This document shows positions 57,691 through 64,000 of a DNA stretch of 64,000 bases, piece by piece. This DNA is from Vallitalea pronyensis (GTDB taxonomy: Bacteria; Bacillota; Clostridia; Lachnospirales; Vallitaleaceae): NCBI RefSeq assembly GCF_018141445.1, contig NZ_CP058649.1:4173001-4237000 (forward strand), read 5' to 3'. The translations under genes were made by a program, and so were the position numbers. The notes under the pieces are model-generated. The model had not been told where the DNA came from. It saw only the letters and a list, made by a program, of their open reading frames with translations, and made no database searches. Numbering within the stretch: position 1 is the stretch's first letter; the number at the start of each line of letters is the position of its first letter.

Positions 57691-59102
57691 CAAACTCCTC
57701 CTTCTTGTTGTAATGCATGTATCATGTTGTGTACTGTTTCTATGGTCATCTTGGTTTCAGCAGCAATATATTTGATTTCCTCATCCGTAAAAGTCTCTTT
57801 CCATACATGTTTTAGATAGGATTTTCGAAGCCTATCCATTTCCAGTTCTTTTACCTGAATCAAGCTCGGATGCTCAGGTAGGATAATATTCTTACCTGGA
57901 ATCTGATCAATAGGATTGCCTCTTTCAACCCGTATGCCATTCTCTTTTGCAAACGTCAACTGTGCCGCTACATGCTTACCTGCTCCTGTGTACTCTGTTT
58001 CCTGTACCACAATCATCTGATCGTCATCCATCTGGGATGCCAGACAAAAAGCTGCTGTAATGGCGGTATTGCCTGCCGGACCTCTTTCAAGACCTTCAAC
58101 CATGGCCAAAGCTTCTGTCATATAGAATACTTCTCCTTGGGATACGGTCACATACCGATCCATGTAACGTAATGGTCTAGCCGCCGACCTTGGCACATCC
58201 GATCTATCCGGGTTCGTGGCAAAGGGTACACCAAAACCTGTGTGACCTGTTGTAAAGGACTTTCGGTTAAACTGCCCATCACTGGCCATATGCAAACCTT
58301 TTAAGTCCACACTAGCACCAACAATGGTGGTATCTTTCGCCCCAGCTTTTAGTAAGCCTCTAGCTGTTCCTGTTAGATTACCTCCCCCAGCATTGGTCAC
58401 AATGACCATATCCGGGTCTCTGCTTTCATGTTCACGGAACCACGTGGCAATCTCATACCCCAGTGTCTCAACACCCGCAATACCAAAAGGTGTATAAAGG
58501 GATGCATTAAAATACCCTGTATCTTCAAGTGTTTTTAAAAAGGTATAGAATAACTCAGGACCAACGGTTAACTGAATAACCTCCGCGCCATAAGCTTCGC
58601 ACTTACGGGCTTTTTCTATGATTTCAGGCTGACCTTTTTCTTCACTGTCATAACATTCTTGAATGATAATGCATTTTAAACCTTGCATGGCTGCTTGACT
58701 AGCAACTGCTGCCCCATAATTACCGCTGGTTGCAGCTATAACGCCTTTGTAACCCAGTTTTTTGGCATGATAAACAGAAACGGCTGCACGTCTTGCTTTA
58801 AAACTTCCTGAAGGATTCGCCGCTTCATCTTTTAGAAAAATCCTTGCACCTTTTCCTTTACCACCGATTATTCGGGCAAGCTTCGTTAAGTTTTTCAATG
58901 CATAGATAGGTGTCTCTCCAACATTGCCATTTCTTTCAATGGCTCTTACTTGGTCCAGACTATACCCTGTCTTTCTCATCATTTCTTCATAGTCAAAAAC
59001 AATGCCGTCTTTTTCAAACTCAGCATAATCCATACCCACAGCATGTTTCATAATTTGATTTTTTCTTGCCATAACCCCTGCATAACTGTTATCTCTATTC
59101 AT
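57690..59102 (-). CDS. ortB: 2-amino-4-ketopentanoate thiolase, beta subunit
   Basis: This 470-residue PLP enzyme resembles threonine synthase: ANPSGSFKARRAAVSVYHAK contains the PLP lysine (K102) and ATSGNYGAAVASQAAM the phosphate-binding loop. With OrtA it splits 2-amino-4-ketopentanoate using CoA into acetyl-CoA and alanine. I start at ATG 59102, eight bases after GGAGG; an in-frame GTG three codons upstream overlaps the binding site. It overlaps ortA by 8 bp. Confidence 0.95.
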   Translation of the reverse strand: MNRDNSYAGVMARKNQIMKHAVGMDYAEFEKDGIVFDYEEMMRKTGYSLDQVRAIERNGNVGETPIYALKNLTKLARIIGGKGKGARIFLKDEAANPSGSFKARRAAVSVYHAKKLGYKGVIAATSGNYGAAVASQAAMQGLKCIIIQECYDSEEKGQPEIIEKARKCEAYGAEVIQLTVGPELFYTFLKTLEDTGYFNASLYTPFGIAGVETLGYEIATWFREHESRDPDMVIVTNAGGGNLTGTARGLLKAGAKDTTIVGASVDLKGLHMASDGQFNRKSFTTGHTGFGVPFATNPDRSDVPRSAARPLRYMDRYVTVSQGEVFYMTEALAMVEGLERGPAGNTAITAAFCLASQMDDDQMIVVQETEYTGAGKHVAAQLTFAKENGIRVERGNPIDQIPGKNIILPEHPSLIQVKELEMDRLRKSYLKHVWKETFTDEEIKYIAAETKMTIETVHNMIHALQQEGGV

Positions 59103-59421
59103 GGTGGTCACCTCCTAAAATATCTCTAAGCTGATGACCAATATAACTCAGTTCTGGCACATACGCACCATAAGTATGCTGGTAGCTTGGGTTAATGGCT
59201 ACCAACGTCCCTTGTAATTCTCTGCCTATATATGTTCTGATGGTAACTGTATCATTTATCTTAGCTTCTTCATCTAATAAAAAGCCTTTTACCCACATGG
59301 TCAGTGGGCATTTTTTTGTATCCTCTGGTAGATGCTCTGCTCGCTGGTGAGGTTCCAAAACCGTGTTGGATATTCTTATCCAATCGCCTTTTCTTGCTAT
59401 AGTCTCAACGATTCTAATCAC
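59095..59421 (-). CDS. ortA: 2-amino-4-ketopentanoate thiolase, alpha subunit
   Basis: The 108-residue protein (GDWIRISNTVLEPHQRAEHL; KCPLTMWVKGFLLDEEA; NPSYQHTYGAYVPEL) matches OrtA in size and context. It is the small partner of OrtB and acts in acetyl-CoA and alanine formation. The start appears to be GTG at 59421 with AAGGAC just upstream, a weak site, so the exact start is uncertain. It lies 27 bp after ord. Confidence 0.93.
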   Translation of the reverse strand: MIRIVETIARKGDWIRISNTVLEPHQRAEHLPEDTKKCPLTMWVKGFLLDEEAKINDTVTIRTYIGRELQGTLVAINPSYQHTYGAYVPELSYIGHQLRDILGGDHHE

Positions 59422-59448
59422 CGTCCTTCATGGTATTATCTAGCTGCT

Positions 59449-60498
59449 CTAGTCTTCAATAAGCTCACGCATATCCCCCATGATTGCTCTTGGTACAGGT
59501 AAATCAATCATGGTTTTAAGTCCAGCTCTAGCATTGATCACATGGGGAATCATGTTCACACACATGGCAATGGTACCGATGCCACCTGGTATTTCAGGTT
59601 TAATGGCCATATCCACGTTGGGCACACCCTTTATACGTATATAGTCACCTGTATTTACCCCTTCAAGTTCAGGCTCAATTTGTTGCGGGTGAATCATGTT
59701 AATCTTTTTTTCGCCACCAATCATACCATACCCTAACATGTTCACGCCGGCTACATTTCCTGCTTCAACTTTTGCATAAGGTGTCTCACGGTATACGTTG
59801 GAGATAATGGGTTCACTGGATTGTGTTATGGGACCATCTAATGACCAGCCAATGGCATCTGAAATCATGCCAATGGATTCTGCAAAACCAACATGACCTG
59901 CTAATGTACCATCCTTTGTCTTTTTATGAAATACCTCCGGTGTTATACCTACACCTTGTTCCTCCATCACAGTAGGTCCAAAAGGTGATAAACTATTTAC
60001 CCGCTCACACTCAATGGTTTCCACTTCTGCACAAGCTCCTGTTAAGACAACAGCTAATAAATCCATAATGAGTCCAGGGTTAATCCCTGTACCTAGAATG
60101 GTCACATTGTTTTCTTTTCCAATCCAGTGCATCTCATCCGATAATTCTGGTGATTGAGCCCTTGGATAAGCCATCTCTTCAGCTGTGGAAATCACATTAA
60201 TACCACGTTCTGCTATCCACTTAATCTTATCGAAAGCACCTTTTGTATAGGAATCCGTACAGAGCAATGCAACATGTGCACATTTGTCTGTCACAACGTC
60301 TTCAATGTCACTTTTGATGACTACATCTGGACGATTACCTTGCTCAGCATCTAACACATCATACATACTTTTACCAACTTTATGTGGGTCTCTATCACAG
60401 ACCCCAACAATATCCACACCTTGCTTTTTTAAAAGCATATCGGCCATACCACTTCCCATGGCACCAAAGCCCCAAATAATCACTTTAATATTTTCCAT
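59449..60498 (-). CDS. ord: 2,4-diaminopentanoate dehydrogenase
   Basis: The 349-residue protein opens with a Rossmann motif (VIIWGFGAMGSGMADMLLKK) and belongs with dihydrodipicolinate reductase-like dehydrogenases. It deaminates 2,4-diaminopentanoate oxidatively to 2-amino-4-ketopentanoate with NAD(P)+. I start at ATG 60498, seven bases after AGGAGG. It is the first gene of the operon ord-ortA-ortB-oraS-oraE-mutL-orr, the same order as in Clostridium sticklandii as I recall it. Confidence 0.94.
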   Translation of the reverse strand: MENIKVIIWGFGAMGSGMADMLLKKQGVDIVGVCDRDPHKVGKSMYDVLDAEQGNRPDVVIKSDIEDVVTDKCAHVALLCTDSYTKGAFDKIKWIAERGINVISTAEEMAYPRAQSPELSDEMHWIGKENNVTILGTGINPGLIMDLLAVVLTGACAEVETIECERVNSLSPFGPTVMEEQGVGITPEVFHKKTKDGTLAGHVGFAESIGMISDAIGWSLDGPITQSSEPIISNVYRETPYAKVEAGNVAGVNMLGYGMIGGEKKINMIHPQQIEPELEGVNTGDYIRIKGVPNVDMAIKPEIPGGIGTIAMCVNMIPHVINARAGLKTMIDLPVPRAIMGDMRELIED

Positions 60499-61137
60499 GT
60501 TCGTTCCTCCTTGCCTTAGTACTCTAACATAGCTTGAATCATACATTGATTCGTGAGCTGTTTTTCATTTTTTATGCCTACTTTTTGATGATAACCCTAC
60601 ACTCAGTATACATCTATTCTATGGTGCATGTTAGACATTAGGAAATAGACTTATTGTATTTAAATGTAAAGCATCATGGCATGATATGGCATAGGGGTTC
60701 TGCATTTATTCTATTATGGATGCAATGATGCATCTACGTTGACCATATATACACGTTTTGCATCATGAAACCCCACATGCTGATTAGCGATATAATCAAA
60801 AATCGCCATCCATATACAACAAATAAACACCTAAATGTCCCTTGACCATCAAAAGCAACCATGACATAGTCACCATATGCGTTAGTCTATTAATGGCTAC
60901 CTAGAACTTTGTGACTTTCAACCTTACTTCTCCTTGAAACTGCTCCTATTTTCTTTATGTAGACCCTTTTCCTTCCATAAACATGCATCATCCTCTATAC
61001 TATTTTGTCATTATACAAGCTTAATCATGCATACGATGATGTCACATACTTATATAAAACCGAAGCCATATGCATACACATAGGATCGGACCAATAATAT
61101 AAAGGATGATTATAGTGTTATTTTATTCTATTTTAAT
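60499..61137. other. Long non-coding control region between the ornithine operon and OTC gene
   Basis: No gene is supported in about 640 bp. A palindrome GAATCA-tacat-TGATTC (60536-60552) lies 38 bp upstream of the ord start. The heptamer GCATCAT or its complement occurs at 60671-60677, 60726-60732, 60760-60766 and 60985-60991. ATCATGGCATGAT near 60673 is itself nearly palindromic. No riboswitch or convincing promoter could be assigned. Confidence 0.5.
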
Positions 61138-62124
61138 CTATAGTGTAGCAACCATAACGGCTTTGATTGTATGCATTCTGTTTTCTGCTTCATCAAAAAC
61201 AACCGATTGTTTGCTGCTAAATACTTCATCTGTCACTTCCATTTCTTCTATACCATGTTTTTCTTTAATCTCACGGCCGACGATGGTTTCTTGATCATGG
61301 AATGCAGGCAGACAATGCATAAATATAGCCTCTGGATGAGCCTTATCCATCATATCTTTATTCACTTGATAGGGTTGTAATAAGCTGATTCTTTCTTCAA
61401 AATGCTCTTCTTCACCCATGGATACCCATACATCTGTATAGATGACATCCACATCTTCAACACCTTCATCTACAGAATCCGTTACCGTAATGGATGCTCC
61501 AGATTCTTCTGCAAAATCTAATGCTTTAGCAACTAATGCATCTTCTGGGAATAAAGAAGCAGGTGATACAATACGGAAATCCATACCTACTTTTGCAGCA
61601 CCAATCATTAATGAGTTGGCCATATTATTTCGGCCATCACCTACATAAGCAAATTTAATGCCTTTTAGATAGCCTTTATGTTCGAAAATCGTTAAGAAAT
61701 CTGCTAAAATCTGTGTTGGATGGAACTTATCTGTTAGCCCATTCCATACAGGCACACCAGCATTCTCTGCAAGGCCAACCACTGTCTCATGCTTGAATCC
61801 TCTAAACTGGATACCATCAAACATACGTCCCAATACCTTAGCTGTGTCGGCAACAGATTCTTTCTTGCCTAATTGAATATCCCCTTTTCCAAGATACTCA
61901 GGATGAGCGCCTTCGTCAACAGCAGCAACTACAAAAGCACATCGTGTCCTCGTAGAAGGCTTTTCAAAAATTAGAGCAATGTTTTTACCTTCTAAGTTAC
62001 GTGGACGGATACCTGCATATTTTTGTCGCTTTAACTCACTTGCTAGATCAATAAGATACTCAATTTCTTTCTTCGAATAATCTTCTAAAGATAATAGATG
62101 TCTTCCTTTTAAATTAAATGCCAT
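61138..62124 (-). CDS. arcB: Ornithine carbamoyltransferase (catabolic context)
   Basis: The 328-residue enzyme has the carbamoyl-phosphate motif [11 protein letters not shown], the ornithine-side [14 protein letters not shown] and [10 protein letters not shown]. In the deiminase pathway it converts citrulline and phosphate to ornithine and carbamoyl phosphate. The ornithine would feed the operon next door. No carbamate kinase gene lies in the window. Catabolic rather than biosynthetic use (argF) is inferred from arcA 128 bp upstream. Confidence 0.93.
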   Translation of the reverse strand: MAFNLKGRHLLSLEDYSKKEIEYLIDLASELKRQKYAGIRPRNLEGKNIALIFEKPSTRTRCAFVVAAVDEGAHPEYLGKGDIQLGKKESVADTAKVLGRMFDGIQFRGFKHETVVGLAENAGVPVWNGLTDKFHPTQILADFLTIFEHKGYLKGIKFAYVGDGRNNMANSLMIGAAKVGMDFRIVSPASLFPEDALVAKALDFAEESGASITVTDSVDEGVEDVDVIYTDVWVSMGEEEHFEERISLLQPYQVNKDMMDKAHPEAIFMHCLPAFHDQETIVGREIKEKHGIEEMEVTDEVFSSKQSVVFDEAENRMHTIKAVMVATL

Positions 62125-62252
62125 ATTTGTTCATCCTCCTTTTGTATAGTTGTTAAGTTTAACATGTATGATTAGATTTTTGACCCTTCAACATGATAGG
62201 TTGGTCCCATCTGTGTATTTGCCAACCTTCACTTGTGAAGAGCCTAGCATTT

Positions 62253-63485
62253 TTATGGGTTATCTTCTCGGACAATGGGCATACTCATACATCTTGGACC
62301 ACCCCGTCCTCGTGATAATTCGGAACTGTGAATAACATGTGTTTTCACACCATTCTCATTTAATATGCGATTGGTGACATAGTTTCTTGAATACACCACA
62401 ACTTCCCCTGGTGCTATTGCAAGTGTGTTCGAGCCATCGTTCCATTGTTCTCTAGGACCATCTATTTTATCACCACCAGCGCAACGGATTAAGGTAACAG
62501 ACGATAAACCTAAATATTTCTTCAAAATATCCTCTAAGGTTGCACTCTCTTCATGAATCCGCACCTGATTGTCCTCTTGTTTGGTAATGGAATAGACCGT
62601 CAAAGGTCCTTCGATTTCGTGGTGAATGGTAAACTTATCGTGATCAATCATGGTAAATACTGTGTCCAAGTGCATAAATGCTCTCTTTTTAGGTATATTA
62701 AAAGCTAAAACGGTATGAAATTCTTCCCCTGCTTTAAATATATTTCTAGCCAATGTCTCAATAGAATGTGCTTCAGACCGTTCAGAAATTCCTATAGCAA
62801 GAACACCTTTACCCAGTACAAGGATGTCGCCACCTTCCAAAGATGTCTTCGCATCACGATTGTATAAAATAGGTATATCTGCATCTTTAAAACGAGGATG
62901 GTGTTTCATAATGTATTTCATAAACAAGGTTTCACGGTTTCTGGTTTTTGTACGCATGTGATTCAGTGCTATACCGCCGCCAATGATAGCTGCTGGGTCT
63001 CTTGTGAAATACAAATTAGGCATAGGGTCTATCACAAATGGATAGGTTTCATGAACCAGATAGGCTAAGGACTGGGTTGGTATGTTGGCCAATTCGTTTT
63101 TCCGAATACCTGCCATCATTTTTCTAATGAGCATGGCATCGTCTTTTTCTTCAAAATACCCTTGTAATGTATATTTCATGCCATCATCATATATGTTGGC
63201 TTCATTGAGAAAATCATTAATAAACATGGCTCTAACCTTGGGATCAGCAATAGCTGTAGCTATTAAATCGGATAGATATAAAACCTCAACACCTTGTCTC
63301 TTGAGTGTTGACGCAAAATAATCATGTTCACGAATAGCTTCTTTTAAATATGGAATTTCATCAAACAATAATTTTTCCATAAGGTTTGGTGTTAGATTTT
63401 CAAGTTCGTGAGACGGTCTATGAAGAATAACTGAAACAAGTCTCCCTATTTCAGATGTTACGTGGAGTGGATTATCGTAAGACAT
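62253..63485 (-). CDS. arcA: Arginine deiminase
   Basis: The 410-residue enzyme has [46 protein letters not shown] and the catalytic cysteine in [10 protein letters not shown] near the C-terminus. It hydrolyses arginine to citrulline and ammonia. Length is normal and motifs are intact. The start follows GGGGGAAG. A promoter (63588-63616) and a hairpin in the leader lie upstream. It is probably expressed with the OTC gene. Confidence 0.96.
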   Translation of the reverse strand: MSYDNPLHVTSEIGRLVSVILHRPSHELENLTPNLMEKLLFDEIPYLKEAIREHDYFASTLKRQGVEVLYLSDLIATAIADPKVRAMFINDFLNEANIYDDGMKYTLQGYFEEKDDAMLIRKMMAGIRKNELANIPTQSLAYLVHETYPFVIDPMPNLYFTRDPAAIIGGGIALNHMRTKTRNRETLFMKYIMKHHPRFKDADIPILYNRDAKTSLEGGDILVLGKGVLAIGISERSEAHSIETLARNIFKAGEEFHTVLAFNIPKKRAFMHLDTVFTMIDHDKFTIHHEIEGPLTVYSITKQEDNQVRIHEESATLEDILKKYLGLSSVTLIRCAGGDKIDGPREQWNDGSNTLAIAPGEVVVYSRNYVTNRILNENGVKTHVIHSSELSRGRGGPRCMSMPIVREDNP

Positions 63486-63520
63486 TTACTTCCCCCTTTA
63501 ACATATTTTTGTTTGTATTT

Positions 63521-63545
63521 TTATGACAGCGTCTTCACTGTCATA
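63521..63545. promoter_or_regulatory. Palindrome in the arcA leader
   Basis: TTATGACAG and CTGTCATAA form a perfect 9-bp inverted repeat with an 8-base loop, 36 bp upstream of the arcA start; a further CTGTCA lies at 63559-63564. It would be inside the transcript leader. A repressor site or RNA hairpin are both possible. It does not match the ARG-box consensus. Confidence 0.55.
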
Positions 63546-63587
63546 AAATAGGGTCTATCTGTCAGAAATATAGGCTTTTACATACCT

Positions 63588-63616
63588 ATTATCACATAAT
63601 TGTCCAGCAATAACAA
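63588..63616 (-). promoter_or_regulatory. Probable arcA promoter
   Basis: On the minus strand TTGTTA (63616-63611), a 17-base spacer and GATAAT (63593-63588) lie about 100 bp before arcA, leaving a leader that includes the TGACAG palindrome. Confidence 0.6.
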
Positions 63617-63871
63617 CCATATTTTTTCAATAAAAACCACCTTACAAATGTTACGAATTTATATGCGTTGTCTTTCGGATATTTATGCAATGAAAACCCT
63701 TTATTTATGGGCTTTTGATTTATGCTTACGATTAATTATTAATTTTAATAATGAAATTTATCTTTAATTATTTAAGTGTTATATGGCTAATCACATTCTA
63801 TTTTAATATATGTTTTATCAAATCACTTTATTAAAGTAATAAGACAAGAAAATAATCAGCTTGCTAAATAG

Positions 63872-63915
63872 AATAGCTACCTCCGTCAATTTATCAATTG
63901 AAATAGGCAGCTATT
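63872..63915 (-). terminator. Hairpin terminator of the gene at the right edge
   Basis: AATAGCTACCT (63872-63882) pairs with AGGCAGCTATT (63905-63915) with one mismatch, and CAATT/AATTG pairs within the loop. On the minus strand CTATTT follows. It lies 24 bp beyond the stop at 63939. Confidence 0.75.
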
Positions 63916-63938
63916 GCGTTCACTTTTATTAGTACTGA

Positions 63939-64000
63939 CTACTTACCACCGCCATGTTCAGGTTTATAAAAGAGACGTCTAAACATGGCCGTATAGGCTG
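63939..64000 (-). CDS. C-terminal end of an unidentified protein (partial)
   Basis: Only the last 19 codons are present, ending AYTAMFRRLFYKPEHGGGK before a TAG stop, then a terminator hairpin. The basic, aromatic tail could be the cytoplasmic end of a membrane protein, and an arginine/ornithine antiporter would suit the position, but nothing in the visible part proves it. Confidence 0.4.
   Translation of the reverse strand, partial: AYTAMFRRLFYKPEHGGGK

Larger units (their letters stand above)
63486..63938. other. Non-coding stretch upstream of arcA
   Basis: About 450 bp hold the arcA promoter, the leader hairpin at 63521-63545 and the terminator at 63872-63915, all listed separately. Between 63620 and 63870 I see only AT-rich DNA. 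Confidence 0.5.

Noticed and set aside
52575..60498. Plus-strand frames of 60-129 residues opposite the ornithine genes
   Set aside because: They are antisense shadows of conserved genes with no start signals.
60680..60710. Sigma-54 promoter near TGGCATAGGGG
   Set aside because: The GG to GC spacing is wrong by two bases and it points away from the ornithine operon.
63521..63545. ArgR/AhrC ARG box in the arcA leader
   Set aside because: TGACAG does not fit the ARG-box consensus; kept only as an unnamed palindrome.

Overview
The window is low-GC DNA from an anaerobic Firmicute, most likely class Clostridia. The evidence is AT-rich intergenic DNA, AGGAGG-type ribosome binding sites, many TTG and GTG starts, and a complete clostridial (Stickland-type) ornithine fermentation cluster. 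I see no rRNA, tRNA, transposase or phage genes. The genus cannot be fixed from sequence reading alone.

Region 1 (1-26.2 kb) is one large CRISPR-Cas locus, all on the minus strand. A promoter at 26170-26197 starts a tightly packed, probably single operon. First come type III-B genes: cmr4, cmr5, cmr6, cas10, cmr3, a CARF-nuclease of the Card1/Can2 kind, and a Cmr4-Cmr5 fusion. A WYL-domain regulator follows, then a complete type I-B set: cas6, cas8 (Cst1 type), cas7, cas5, cas3, cas4, cas1, cas2. A 217-bp MITE-like palindrome sits between cas3 and cas4. A small unknown gene and a leader follow cas2. The leader faces an array that I counted by hand as 127 near-identical 30-bp repeats plus one degenerate distal repeat. 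One Cas6 and one array appear to supply both effector complexes. The most unusual points are the Cas7-Cas11-type (Cmr4-Cmr5) fusion beside separate Cmr4 and Cmr5 genes, and the absence of a recognisable Cmr1.

Region 2 (26.4-36.5 kb) holds metabolic genes on the minus strand. There is a polar amino-acid ABC transporter with a MarR regulator whose promoter carries three evenly spaced TTGG-N4-CCAA operators. A B12-dependent methionine synthase without the reactivation domain and a fused homocysteine methyltransferase/methylene-THF reductase follow, then a GH116 glycosidase.

Region 3 (36.8-39.3 kb) looks like a decayed polymorphic-toxin/immunity island: three orphan immunity-like or unknown genes and a broken toxin tail. 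Region 4 (39.4-52.5 kb) is mixed: an SDR protein, topoisomerase III, DegV, a Mn-type (yybP-ykoY) riboswitch with a cation exchanger, a YdcZ transporter pair divergent from a Crp/Fnr regulator, a MerR regulator, a Ca-type P-ATPase, a DUF3892 protein and a second MarR.

Region 5 (52.5-64 kb) encodes arginine/ornithine catabolism. Arginine deiminase and ornithine carbamoyltransferase make ornithine. Ornithine racemase, the B12/PLP aminomutase OraSE with a MutL/GlmL-type partner, 2,4-diaminopentanoate dehydrogenase and the OrtAB thiolase convert it to acetyl-CoA and alanine.
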